The position numbers and the translations under genes were made by a program. From Chloroflexota bacterium (GTDB lineage: Bacteria; Chloroflexota; Limnocylindria; P2-11E), in NCBI GenBank assembly GCA_005882255.1, contig VBEZ01000165.1, positions 1 through 64,000 of the forward strand: 64,000 nt of DNA. The letters are read 5' to 3'. Positions 36,627-46,037 of this stretch are shown here, one piece after another. The notes beneath the pieces were generated by a model. The model was not told the DNA's origin, searched no databases, and was given only the letters and a program-made list of their open reading frames with translations. Position 1 is the first letter of the stretch; every line of letters starts with the position of its first letter.

Positions 36627-37040
36627 CTATCGAACGACGAAGGCGATGTGCATTCCCGCCATGTAGTGGCCTGGCTGGTTACACATGAGCACGTACTTGC
36701 CGGCGCTGAGATTGAGGGTGAAGTCCTTGGTCAAGCCGGCCTCGAGGTCTCCGCTCTCACCCTGAGTGCCCTCCTCGGACATCTTGCTCGGCTCGTCCGT
36801 GTTCGGTTGGATCTTGTCCTGTGCGATATCGGTCCGGACCACGACGAGCTCGTGCACGATCGAGCCCGCGTTCTTCACTTTGAACGTAACCGGGCCGCTG
36901 CTGACGCTGGTCTGGGCAAGCGTCACGCCCGTGTCCGTCAAGGTCACCGAGACCTGCCCGCCTGTGCCTGGCTGAGCGCCTTGAGCTGCGCATCCGGCCA
37001 GGAGCACGAGTGCTGTTGCCATCGCGATGAGGACCCTCAT
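36627..37040 (-). CDS. Cupredoxin-like lipoprotein
   Basis: MRVLIAMATALVLLAGCAAQ lipobox; GPVTFKVKNAGSIVHELVVV..GKYVLMCNQPGHYMAGMHIAFVV. Confidence 0.83.
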   Translation of the reverse strand: MRVLIAMATALVLLAGCAAQGAQPGTGGQVSVTLTDTGVTLAQTSVSSGPVTFKVKNAGSIVHELVVVRTDIAQDKIQPNTDEPSKMSEEGTQGESGDLEAGLTKDFTLNLSAGKYVLMCNQPGHYMAGMHIAFVVR

Positions 37041-37178
37041 GTCTGATGCCTCCTGCCGGAGCACCCATTTCCTGGAATGTCGGCGATGCACCAACCGTAG
37101 GTAGGAGCAGCGTCTTGGCAGTGAGTCTTTCGGCACGTATGTGGGGTGCCGCCTGACATCGTTGTGGGCGTGCTGGTG

Positions 37179-37829
37179 TCAGAAGCGGGGCCGCCGCTTG
37201 GCCATGTAGGCCGCGGCTTCGGCCCGCCGTGCCAGGCCCAGCTTGTCGAGGATGCGGCTTACGTAGTTCTTCACGGTCTTCTCGGATAGGAAGAGCGCCT
37301 CGCCGATCACGCGGTTCGTCTTGCCTTCGGCCAGGTGCTCGAGCACCTTGCGCTCCTGGTCGGTCAGTGACGCGAATGCCGGATCCTCGTCCCCGTGGCC
37401 ACGGCGCACGCGCTCCAGCACCTTGCCGGTGACGTCCGGATCGAGGAGCGACTGTCCGAGCGCGACCGCGGCGATCGCATCGATGACGGCCTGACCGCGC
37501 GTCTGTTTCAAGAGGTACCCGGCCGCGCCCGCGACGATCGAGGCGAAGAGCGCCTCGTCGTCCGCGTAGGAGGTGAGCATGATCACCTTGGTCTCCGGCC
37601 GCGCCTCGCGGATGGTCCGGCATGCCTCGACGCCGCTGCCGTCCGGTAACCGGATGTCCATGACGATGACATCGGGCCTGGTCCTCGCCGCTGTCTCGAT
37701 CGCCTCAGCGGTCGTGGCAGCTTCGCCGACGACGAGCATCTCCTTGTGGCGGCCGATCAGCGTGCGGAGACCTTCGCGCACGACCTCGTGGTCGTCGACC
37801 AGCATCACCCGAGTCTGCGTCTCAGCCAT
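37179..37829 (-). CDS. NarL/FixJ-family response regulator
   Basis: RVMLVDDHEVVREGLRTLIG..DVIVMDIRLPDGSG..LTDQERKVLEHLAEGKTNRVIGEALFLSEKTVKNYVSRIL. Confidence 0.92.
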   Translation of the reverse strand: MAETQTRVMLVDDHEVVREGLRTLIGRHKEMLVVGEAATTAEAIETAARTRPDVIVMDIRLPDGSGVEACRTIREARPETKVIMLTSYADDEALFASIVAGAAGYLLKQTRGQAVIDAIAAVALGQSLLDPDVTGKVLERVRRGHGDEDPAFASLTDQERKVLEHLAEGKTNRVIGEALFLSEKTVKNYVSRILDKLGLARRAEAAAYMAKRRPRF

Positions 37830-39267
37830 TCCTCTCCACTATCGTCGCCGGCAGCTCGAAGCGTACTCGCGCGCCGCGGCCGGGCTGGCTCTCAACGCGA
37901 AGCGTGCCGCCGACGGCGAACGCGCGCTCGCGCATGTTGTGCAGCCCGTGGCCGGTCGTACTCTCCTCGAAGTCAAAGCCGACGCCGTCGTCCGCGATCA
38001 GCAGGATGACGCTGCCGTTCTCGTCGAAGAGACGCACCGACGCGTGGCGCGCGCGAGCGTGGCGCGCGATGTTCCCCAGCGCGTCGGCCGCGATGTAGTA
38101 GGCGGCCTCGCGCCGGGGTCGATCGAGGCCGCGCGCAGCGTCCGGCGAGATCTGGACGTCGACGTCGATGAGAGCGTTCGAATGCGCCTGCTCCGCGAGC
38201 AGCGGCAGCGATTCCGTCAGTGGCTGATCGCTCGCCTGCACTTGCCGCAGCCCGAGCACGTACCCGCGAAGATCCGCGATCGCGGCATTGAGACGGTCGA
38301 CCGAGCGCCAGAGCTGATCTTTCGCGTGCGCCGGCTCGGTGTCGACGCGCTCGGCGACGTCCTCGAGCAGCAGGCCTACGCCATAAAGCGACTGCATGAC
38401 GCCGTCGTGAAGGTCCATGCGGATGCGCTGGCGCTCCTCCAAAACCGACACGCGTTCGACCTGGTGGTAGAGGCGTGCATTCTCGATCGCGATCGCGGCC
38501 TGCGCGGCGAGCGTCTCGAGCGCCTCGGCGTCGTCCGTCGTGAACTCCTCCGCTCCTTGCTTCTCGGTGAGGTACAGATTGCCGAGCGGTTCTCCACGCA
38601 GGACGATCGGCGTGCCAAGGAAGCTGCGCATCGGCGGGTGGTTCTTCGGGAATCCGACGGATGAGGGATGCGCGTGAAGGTCTCGTAGCCGCAGGGGCCG
38701 GCGCTCCTCCTGCAGGTGACCGAGCAGACCGAGGCCGCGCGGCAGCGCTCCGATGAGTGTGCGGTCTTCATCGCTGATACCCGACGTCGTGAACGTCTCG
38801 ACCACGCCCTGCTCGTCGAACACGCCAAGGGCCGCGTACTTCGCGTTCGCCACCGCGCGCGCCTGATCCGCGACGCGCTGCAGCACCTCGTCGCGGTCGA
38901 GCTCCGAGGTGAGCGCGAGCCCCGCGGCATTGACCGCCTGCAGCTGCTGGCGCTTTTGCTCGAGCGCGTCGGCGAGCTGCCGCAGCCGCTCGGTGTTGGC
39001 GCGATCGCGGACCTGTAGGTTCGCGAGCTGCGCGAAGATCACCGACGAGAACGCGAGGACGCCGGCGACGCCGACGACGACCGTGATGAGGTGCGAGATG
39101 CCCGGCGAAACGAAGCGCTCGACGAGGAAAAAGTCGAGCGCCATGAGCGCGACGATGAGAAGCGAAGGCAGGAGGACCGCCGCGATGCGCAGCCGCCGTG
39201 AGTAGGTTCCGCGCGTGTCGCGGACCTTGGAGTCGCTCACCGGCCGATTATCGGAGGAGACGTGCAA
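37822..39267 (-). CDS. GAF-domain sensor histidine kinase (HisKA_3 type)
   Basis: EERQRIRMDLHDGVMQSLYGVGLLLEDV..ADALGNIARHARARHASVRL..DDGVGFDFEESTTGHGLHNMRERA. Confidence 0.92.
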   Translation of the reverse strand: MHVSSDNRPVSDSKVRDTRGTYSRRLRIAAVLLPSLLIVALMALDFFLVERFVSPGISHLITVVVGVAGVLAFSSVIFAQLANLQVRDRANTERLRQLADALEQKRQQLQAVNAAGLALTSELDRDEVLQRVADQARAVANAKYAALGVFDEQGVVETFTTSGISDEDRTLIGALPRGLGLLGHLQEERRPLRLRDLHAHPSSVGFPKNHPPMRSFLGTPIVLRGEPLGNLYLTEKQGAEEFTTDDAEALETLAAQAAIAIENARLYHQVERVSVLEERQRIRMDLHDGVMQSLYGVGLLLEDVAERVDTEPAHAKDQLWRSVDRLNAAIADLRGYVLGLRQVQASDQPLTESLPLLAEQAHSNALIDVDVQISPDAARGLDRPRREAAYYIAADALGNIARHARARHASVRLFDENGSVILLIADDGVGFDFEESTTGHGLHNMRERAFAVGGTLRVESQPGRGARVRFELPATIVERNG

Positions 39268-39313
39268 GAAGAGCGGATCTCTCCGCTCTTCCTGGCTAAA
39301 CGTCGAGTGTGGG

Positions 39314-39937
39314 TCACGCGGTGGACGGAACGCGAGCTGGTGTCGGGTACACGGGCTTCTCTGTTGGCGGGACCTTCCAGGGTGTTCCGAGGCGCGGCAT
39401 GAGGAACCGGTCGAGGCCGATGTGCCCGGCTGTCTTCCAGGCGAGGACCAGGAGGAAGCCCAGCAGGAGCATGACCGGGTTTGTACTGGCGCTGCCGGCG
39501 AGCATGAAGTTCAGGTTCATGAATGCGCCGCCGACGGCCGCGACGCCGACGAACGCACCGAAGATGAGTCCGAGGCCGACCGCGGTCTCACCGAACGCGA
39601 TCACCTTTCCCATGACCACCTCAGCGTGGCTGTCGATGAGGAACTGGATGAAGCCGCGGTACCAGTCGTAGGTGATGACCGGCTTGGCTGGTGCCGCGGG
39701 TATCGCGGCGATCCGGTTCCAGAAGGCGAGGATCCCGGCGCCGTCGTAGATGTAGTTCGTCGTCGCTCCTACGTCCTGGATCTTGTGCAGTCCAGCGTCG
39801 AGCCAGGCCCAGCCGACGTAGATGCGGACGAGGAGCCAGACCGGCGCCATCCGCGTGTCCGAGAACAGGAAGCGTGCCAGTGGTGGGTCAGCGATGACCG
39901 TGCTCTTCGTGATCCGGGTGCTCGACATTTCTTTCAA
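39314..39937 (-). CDS. DoxX/DoxD-family membrane protein
   Basis: WLLVRIYVGWAWLDAGLHKIQD..GFIQFLIDSHAEVVMGKVIAFGETAVGLGLIFGAFVGVAAVGGAFMNLNFMLAGSAS. Confidence 0.83.
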   Translation of the reverse strand: MKEMSSTRITKSTVIADPPLARFLFSDTRMAPVWLLVRIYVGWAWLDAGLHKIQDVGATTNYIYDGAGILAFWNRIAAIPAAPAKPVITYDWYRGFIQFLIDSHAEVVMGKVIAFGETAVGLGLIFGAFVGVAAVGGAFMNLNFMLAGSASTNPVMLLLGFLLVLAWKTAGHIGLDRFLMPRLGTPWKVPPTEKPVYPTPARVPSTA

Positions 39938-40085
39938 GACCTCCGTGTTGCTGCGTCAACTTTGCCGTCCGGCCATTCGGCGAGACAGGGCCGCGCGGAC
40001 CAAAAGAGGCGGTCGAGTGGTCCCGGCGAACAGGTGACCTTCGGCCCTATTTAGCCCGGGTGGGGCGACGGACCATGGGTCCACC

Positions 40086-40214
40086 GTGCAGATCGACTCG
40101 CTGTTCCTCGTTTTGGTGAGCGCCGGCGTCGTGCTGGCCGCGCTCGCAGCGATCCTCGTCGGGATGCTGACCGCGCGCCTCTTTTTCCACGCCAGTCGAG
40201 GTGGGCGCGAATAG
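40086..40214 (+). CDS. Single-TM microprotein (42 aa)
   Basis: VQIDSLFLVLVSAGVVLAALAAILVGMLTARLFFHASRGGRE; not in ORF track because of size. Confidence 0.4.
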   Translation: MQIDSLFLVLVSAGVVLAALAAILVGMLTARLFFHASRGGRE

Positions 40215-40228
40215 GTCAGGATGTCCGC

Positions 40229-40747
40229 GTGCTGACCCTATCCGTCCCCCTCTGGGAGCTCATCCTGCGTACGGCGGTCGTCTACGCCGCGGTGCTCACT
40301 TTGCTACGCCTTGCTGGTAAGCGTGAGCTCGGCCAGATGACCGCGGCGGATCTCGTCGTGATCCTGATCATCGCCAACGCGGTCCAGAACTCGATGAACG
40401 GTGGAGACGTCTCTCTCATCGGAGGCATCATCTCGGCGGCGACGCTGGTCGGCCTGAATGTCGCGCTCAGCCGCTTCGGCCGCGATATCCCGATCCTCGG
40501 CCGGCTTGTCTCCGACGAGCGAACGCTCTTGGTCCAGGATGGCCGGCCGATCATGGAAAACCTGGAGCGCGAGCACGTCGACCTCGAGGAGATCGAGATG
40601 GCCGCTCGCGAACACGGCATCGCCGACGTGAGCAAGGTAGCCGCAGCCGTGCTGGAGATCGACGGGTCCATCAGCATCATCCCCAAAGAGGGCGGCGCGT
40701 ATCACCGGACGCGTCGCCACTTCCGTCAGATCGGCAGGCGCCCTTAG
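40229..40747 (+). CDS. DUF421 (YetF-like) membrane protein
   Basis: ELILRTAVVYAAVLTLLRLAGKRELGQMTAADLVVILIIANAVQNSM. Confidence 0.9.
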   Translation: MLTLSVPLWELILRTAVVYAAVLTLLRLAGKRELGQMTAADLVVILIIANAVQNSMNGGDVSLIGGIISAATLVGLNVALSRFGRDIPILGRLVSDERTLLVQDGRPIMENLEREHVDLEEIEMAAREHGIADVSKVAAAVLEIDGSISIIPKEGGAYHRTRRHFRQIGRRP

Positions 40748-42042
40748 CGCACGTATTCGGAGCGGAGCAGCTCGAAGCTCGCGTAGAAGGCGTCCGGCGT
40801 CTGCCCGAAGGCCGACGCGAAGGCCGCAGGCCAGGACTCGCCGCGGCCAACGCGGCTGCAGAAGTCGCGCAGCGGCAGCGGTCCGTTCCGCGCGAGCATC
40901 CGATCGACGGCGAGATATCCCACGGCGAACGGATTCGCGTCCGACGGCCACGAGGTCTCGAGCGAGCGCAGGGTCACGTAACGCGCGTTCCGCAGCTGCC
41001 GCTTCGTGAAGACATCCATGTTCGCTGCCGGGATGAGCCCGGCGTCGACGAGCGAGCGGTACGCGAGCGACTCGGCCATGCCCTCCGAGATCCAGCGCGG
41101 ACCGAGCATGCAGGCGCTGCCGCCCAGCTCGTATTGCCAGAGGTGGATGTACTCGTGCGCAGCCAGCTCTTTCCGCTCGGTGCTCGGCGTCCAGGTGTCG
41201 GGCGCGGCCGCGGGCGGCGACGACCAGGCGAGGTTGGACGTGACGATCTCGAACGACGGGCCGAGGGTGAGGCAGCAGAAGCGCTCGGTGCCGTCGCCGA
41301 CACGGACGTTCACCGTCACCGCGTTCCCGCGATCGCCGCCGGCGCTCGTGGCAAGATACGCGCCCGCGTGCGCGACGCCCTCATGCACCTCGGCGATGTC
41401 GGATGCCGCGACGCCGTCGCCGATCGCGTACGTGACACCGGATGGTGACGGTGGCGTCGGTCGCGGCGCCGAGCCGTCCGCGCTCAGCACCGTGACGATC
41501 CAGAAGACGCCGTAGTCCTCCATCCAGGTCGCGCCTTCGATCAGCGGACGGATGCCGAGGCGGTACGTGCCCGGCAGGGGCGGCGCCTGCACGCTGAACT
41601 GGAACCATGCGATCTGACCCGGACCGACGTAGGCGGCGGGCTGCACGCTGGCGCGGTTGAAGCGCGGCCATCCGGTCGCGGGCGAGCCACGCGCACCATC
41701 GCCGCCGAGGATGCTCGGCTGATCCTGGCCGGGCTCGGAGTTCCATGTCCCGAGGTACGCGACCTCACCCAAACGCCCGCTGATCCAGCCGCGCGAGCCC
41801 GAGTTGAAATAGGCGACCGTCGCGGTCGCGCGCTCGCCGGCGCAGAGGCTCATGTATCCCGACTGGCCGTACCACGACGCGTGAAATCCTGCGATGCCGC
41901 TCGGCACGCGCGCGGGTGGTGCGATGCCCGGACCGATCGAGCCGACGCACGTCGCGTTCGCGGGCGCGAGCGCGGGCGCCGACGCGGGCGCCGCAGCAGC
42001 GAGAGACGCGATGAGCATGAGCACGCCAACGACTGGTCCCAT
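40744..42042 (-). CDS. Secreted HExxH (gluzincin-like) putative metallopeptidase with N-terminal NBR1-Ig-like domain
   Basis: Signal peptide; ATVAYFNSGSRGWISGRLGEVAYLGTWNSEPGQDQPS..; KELAAHEYIHLWQYELGG..RWISEGMAESLAYRSL. Confidence 0.72.
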   Translation of the reverse strand: MGPVVGVLMLIASLAAAAPASAPALAPANATCVGSIGPGIAPPARVPSGIAGFHASWYGQSGYMSLCAGERATATVAYFNSGSRGWISGRLGEVAYLGTWNSEPGQDQPSILGGDGARGSPATGWPRFNRASVQPAAYVGPGQIAWFQFSVQAPPLPGTYRLGIRPLIEGATWMEDYGVFWIVTVLSADGSAPRPTPPSPSGVTYAIGDGVAASDIAEVHEGVAHAGAYLATSAGGDRGNAVTVNVRVGDGTERFCCLTLGPSFEIVTSNLAWSSPPAAAPDTWTPSTERKELAAHEYIHLWQYELGGSACMLGPRWISEGMAESLAYRSLVDAGLIPAANMDVFTKRQLRNARYVTLRSLETSWPSDANPFAVGYLAVDRMLARNGPLPLRDFCSRVGRGESWPAAFASAFGQTPDAFYASFELLRSEYVR

Positions 42043-42114
42043 CACCAGACCAACTCTGCGCTTTGCGTGCCGTGACGGGAACGCCGCGCCGGTGACCGCG
42101 ATACGCTGACAGGC

Positions 42115-43548
42115 GTGCCCGATGCGCCGCCGCGCGCCGTGCTGAGTCCGGCGTTCCGCCTCGTCTTCCGGCTCGAGATCGCCAATCGCCCCGGCATGTT
42201 CGCGCACGTTGCGACCGTCGTCGGCGAACGCGGCTGCAGCCTTGGCGCGATCGATCTCGTCGAGGCCACCCCGGCGGTCCACGTTCGCGACGTGACGGTG
42301 GACTGCCCCGACGAGGCCATCGGGGCGCAGCTCCAGGATGATCTGCGGCGGATCGACGGCGTTCGCGTCCGCAACGTGTCCGACCGCGCGTTCCTGATGC
42401 ACCTCGGCGGCAAGATCGAGACGAAGGGTCGGGTGAGCGTCCGCACGCGCGACGACCTGTCGCTGGTATACACGCCGGGCGTCGCGCGCATCTCTCGCGC
42501 GATCGCCGAGGATCCGGACAAGGTCTGGCGGCTCACGATCCGGCAGAACAGCGTCGCGGTCGTCACCGACGGGTCAGCGGTGCTCGGACTCGGCAACATC
42601 GGGCCGGAGGCCGCGCTGCCGGTGATGGAGGGGAAGGCCCTGCTCTTCGCGGACCTCGCGGCTATCACGGCGTTCCCGCTGTGCCTCGCGACGCACGACC
42701 CCGACGAGATCGTTCGCACCGTGGAGAACGTTGCGCCAGTGTTCGGAGGCATCAATCTCGAGGACATCGCGGCGCCGGCGTGCTTCGTCGTCGAGCGCAA
42801 GTTGCGCGAACGTCTCGACATCCCGGTCTTCCACGACGACCAGCACGGCACGGCGATCGTCGTTCTCGCGGGGTTACGGAATGCCGCGGCCGTTGTGGCG
42901 CGCGAGCTCGCCGATCTGCGCATCGTGATCGCGGGCGCTGGCGCCGCGGGGATCGCGACGGCACGGCTGCTGCGCCTTGCCGGCGTGCGCGACATCATGC
43001 TGTGCGACCGCCACGGCATCGTGCATGGCAAGCGCGATGATCTGAACGAGGAGAAGCGCGATGTCGTGCGAGTGCTCGGGACCGAGCGCCGCGGGTCGCT
43101 CGAGGACGCGCTCGCCGGCGCGAATGTCTTCATCGGACTCTCTGGTCCGAGGATCCTGTCGCGTGGAGCGCTGCGCACGATGGGGCGACCACGCATCGTG
43201 TTCGCGCTCGCGAACCCTGATCCCGAGATCGACCCGCTCGACGCCGCGCCCGACGTGGACGTGCTCGCGACCGGACGCAGCGACTATCCGAATCAGGTGA
43301 ACAACGTGCTCGCGTTCCCTGGTGTGTTCCGCGGACTTCTCGACGCCCGCGCTCGCGGCGTATCGGCGGAGGTCGAGCTCGCCGCGGCGAAGGCGCTCGC
43401 CGCGACCGTCCCGCCGCAAGTGCGTTCGGCCGAGTACATCCTGCCGTCGGTGTTCGACCGCGATGTCGTGCCGGCGGTCGCGAAGGCCGTCGCCGCCGCG
43501 ACGCGCGATGCCGGCCTCGCGCGGAAAACGACGACAGCGGAGGTGTAA
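42115..43548 (+). CDS. NAD(P)-dependent malic enzyme with N-terminal ACT domain
   Basis: FRLEIANRPGMFAHVATVVGERGCSLGAIDLVEA then SLVYTPGVARIS..VTDGSAVLGLGNIGPEAALPVMEGKALLF..DIPVFHDDQHGTAIVVLAGL. Confidence 0.93.
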   Translation: MPDAPPRAVLSPAFRLVFRLEIANRPGMFAHVATVVGERGCSLGAIDLVEATPAVHVRDVTVDCPDEAIGAQLQDDLRRIDGVRVRNVSDRAFLMHLGGKIETKGRVSVRTRDDLSLVYTPGVARISRAIAEDPDKVWRLTIRQNSVAVVTDGSAVLGLGNIGPEAALPVMEGKALLFADLAAITAFPLCLATHDPDEIVRTVENVAPVFGGINLEDIAAPACFVVERKLRERLDIPVFHDDQHGTAIVVLAGLRNAAAVVARELADLRIVIAGAGAAGIATARLLRLAGVRDIMLCDRHGIVHGKRDDLNEEKRDVVRVLGTERRGSLEDALAGANVFIGLSGPRILSRGALRTMGRPRIVFALANPDPEIDPLDAAPDVDVLATGRSDYPNQVNNVLAFPGVFRGLLDARARGVSAEVELAAAKALAATVPPQVRSAEYILPSVFDRDVVPAVAKAVAAATRDAGLARKTTTAEV

Positions 43549-43551
43549 GGA

Positions 43552-44169
43552 GTGCTCATCCGTCGTCACGACGAGCCGCTGAGCGATGCCGAGTGGCGCG
43601 CGTTCCTCGCCGACCACGATTTCGGCGAGCTCATCGCGCCCGGTGCCGGCCGCGATCTCCCGATCGTGGTGCCGACGCACTTCATCTATGACGGCGACAA
43701 GACCGTGCTCCTTCACCTTGCGAGACCCAATCCGGTCTGGGGAGCGCTGGACGAGCGCCCGCGTGCGCTGCTCTCCGTCTTCGGTGCCTACACCTTCATC
43801 CCGGGTCACTGGAACCAGGACGAGTACGGCGTCCCGACCTCGTACTACGCGGCGGTACAGCTCGCGTGCGACGTGGAGATCGTCGACGAGCCGGCCGGCA
43901 TCGCAGCGATCCTCGAGCGCCAGCTCGCGCATTTCCAGCCCGAAGGAAAACACGCGCCGGTCGAGCCCGGCGACAATCCGTACGGCAAGCTGCTCGGATC
44001 CATCCGCGGCATCCGTCTCTCCGTCACCGACGTGCGCGCGAAGTTCAAGTTCGGCGCGAACCGCACGGTCGAGCATCGCGAGGCCGTTGCCGCGAAGCTC
44101 GCCGAGCGCGATCGGCCGCTCGACGTCGAAGCCCGCACGAACCTCGTGCGCCGGCTCGGGCGTCGCTGA
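43552..44169 (+). CDS. PaiB-like FMN-binding negative transcriptional regulator family protein
   Basis: LPIVVPTHFIYDGDKTVLLHLARPNPVWGAL..YTFIPGHWNQDEYGVPTSYYAAVQLACDVEI. Confidence 0.85.
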   Translation: MLIRRHDEPLSDAEWRAFLADHDFGELIAPGAGRDLPIVVPTHFIYDGDKTVLLHLARPNPVWGALDERPRALLSVFGAYTFIPGHWNQDEYGVPTSYYAAVQLACDVEIVDEPAGIAAILERQLAHFQPEGKHAPVEPGDNPYGKLLGSIRGIRLSVTDVRAKFKFGANRTVEHREAVAAKLAERDRPLDVEARTNLVRRLGRR

Positions 44170-44786
44170 TGCTCGACCCGCTCTTCGTCACCGGACTCGC
44201 CGTCCTGGCGCTGCTGACGATCTCACCGGGCGCGGACATGGCGCTCGTCGCGAAGATCACGCTCGAGCGCGGCCGGCGGGCGGCGCTACTCGCGACGCTC
44301 GGCATCTGCTCCGGCCTGCTCGTGCATGCGACCGCGTCAGCCCTGGGGCTGTCGGTGATCCTCGCGACATCGGCGGAGGCATTCACGATCGTGAAGATCG
44401 CCGGCGCGGCGTACCTCACCTATCTCGGGCTCCAGGCGCTTCGCAGCTCGTTCCGTCACGACACGTCCGAGACGCCCTCGCCGCGGCGCGGCGCGAATCC
44501 GTATCTGCAGGGCGTGTTCAGCAACGTGCTGAACCCGAAGGTCGCGGTCTTCTACCTGACCTTCCTGCCCCAGTTCATGTCACCCGGGGACAACGTGCTC
44601 GTACGGTCGCTCGCGTTCGCGGTCGCGCACGGCGTCATGGGGATCGCGTGGCTCTCGGCGTACGCGTACGCGCTCACGCGCATCAGCGCTCTGCTCGGTG
44701 GCGCCGGCGTGCGGCGCTGGCTGGAGCGCGTTACCGGCGGCGTGTTGATCGCGCTGGGCGCGCGCCTCGCTTTGGAGCGGCGCTAG
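44169..44786 (+). CDS. LysE-family translocator
   Basis: LALLTISPGADMALVAKITLERGRRAALLATLGICSGLLVHATASALGLS..FSNVLNPKVAVFYLTFLPQF. Confidence 0.92.
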   Translation: MLDPLFVTGLAVLALLTISPGADMALVAKITLERGRRAALLATLGICSGLLVHATASALGLSVILATSAEAFTIVKIAGAAYLTYLGLQALRSSFRHDTSETPSPRRGANPYLQGVFSNVLNPKVAVFYLTFLPQFMSPGDNVLVRSLAFAVAHGVMGIAWLSAYAYALTRISALLGGAGVRRWLERVTGGVLIALGARLALERR

Positions 44787-44793
44787 CTGCGCG

Positions 44794-45753
44794 CTAGGCG
44801 TCGCGCCGCGTCGGCGGGATGACCCCCATGCGGCCGGCGCGGTAGTCGGCGATGGCCTGGATGATCTCCTCGCGGGTGTTCATCACGAACGGTCCGTAGA
44901 ACGCGATCGTCTCGCGGATCGGACGACCGCCGAGCAGCAGGATCTCGAGACGCGGCGCGCGGCTCGTCTGCTGCTCGTCTGCCGCGATCGCGAGCGCATC
45001 GCCGGGCCCGAAGATCGCGAGCTGGCCTTCATGGAGCGCGACGCGTCCGATGCCGGCGGTGCCGCGACCGGAAAGGACGTACGCGAGCGCGTTGAACTCG
45101 CTGGGCCATGGCAGCTCGAGCCGCGCGCCCGGCGCGATGCTCGCGTGTGCGTACACGATCGGCGTGTGCGTGCGGCCCGGACCGGCGTGACCGCCGAGAT
45201 CGCCGGCGATGACGCGGACGAGCGATGCGCCGTCGTGCGACGAGAGGAGGAGCACGTCGCTCCCGCGGATGTCCTGGTAGCGCGGCGGGCTCCACTTTTT
45301 GTCGGCGGGCAGGTTCACCCACAGCTGCGTGCCGTGGAAGAGGCCTCCGCGCACGAGCAGCTCGTGCGTCGGCATCTCGGAGTGGACGATGCCGGCGCCC
45401 GCGGTCATCCACTGCGTCGCGCCGTCGGTGATCACGCCGCCGCCGCCGGTCGAGTCCTTGTGCTCGATCGCGCCGTCCATGATGTAGGTCACCGTCTCGA
45501 AGCCGCGGTGCGGATGATCCGGCGCGCCCTTCGCCTCGCCCGGCGAGTACTCGACCGCGCCGAGGTGATCGAGAAGCAGGAACGGGTCGGTGAGATTCGG
45601 GTCGATCCCGGGGAAGGGCCGGCGAACCTGGAAGCCCTCGCCTTCCAGCGTGACCGTCGCGTCGACGACGCCCAGCACCGGACGCACCGCGGCGGCGAGG
45701 TCGGGCCGCTCGATACGGGGTAGCGCAAGGGTCTCAGCTTCGACGGCGGGCAC
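44794..45753 (-). CDS. Pirin-family protein
   Basis: [73 protein letters not shown]. Confidence 0.92.
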   Translation of the reverse strand: MPAVEAETLALPRIERPDLAAAVRPVLGVVDATVTLEGEGFQVRRPFPGIDPNLTDPFLLLDHLGAVEYSPGEAKGAPDHPHRGFETVTYIMDGAIEHKDSTGGGGVITDGATQWMTAGAGIVHSEMPTHELLVRGGLFHGTQLWVNLPADKKWSPPRYQDIRGSDVLLLSSHDGASLVRVIAGDLGGHAGPGRTHTPIVYAHASIAPGARLELPWPSEFNALAYVLSGRGTAGIGRVALHEGQLAIFGPGDALAIAADEQQTSRAPRLEILLLGGRPIRETIAFYGPFVMNTREEIIQAIADYRAGRMGVIPPTRRDA

Positions 45754-45794
45754 CGCCTACTGCAACTACCCGAGGGCCACCGTTGTTCCGCGAG

Positions 45795-45986
45795 TCAAGA
45801 CGCCTTCGGTCTGAACGCGGCCCATGCCAGGACGCCCGAAACGAAGAGCAGCACGCTTCCGATCGCGGCCCACACGATCTGCCCGGTCATGAACGACCCC
45901 GGAAGCACGCCGATGCCCTGAAGGATCCAAACGATGCCTGTGAGCCCGCAGAGGATCGCAAGCACGATGAGGCGGCTCCGGCGCAC
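45795..45986 (-). CDS. Small two-TM hypothetical membrane protein
   Basis: 63 aa, two hydrophobic segments. Confidence 0.55.
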   Translation of the reverse strand: MRRSRLIVLAILCGLTGIVWILQGIGVLPGSFMTGQIVWAAIGSVLLFVSGVLAWAAFRPKAS

Positions 45987-46037
45987 GAACGCACAATAGA
46001 CTTGTCACATGTCCCCTTTCCGCGGCCCTACCTAGCC

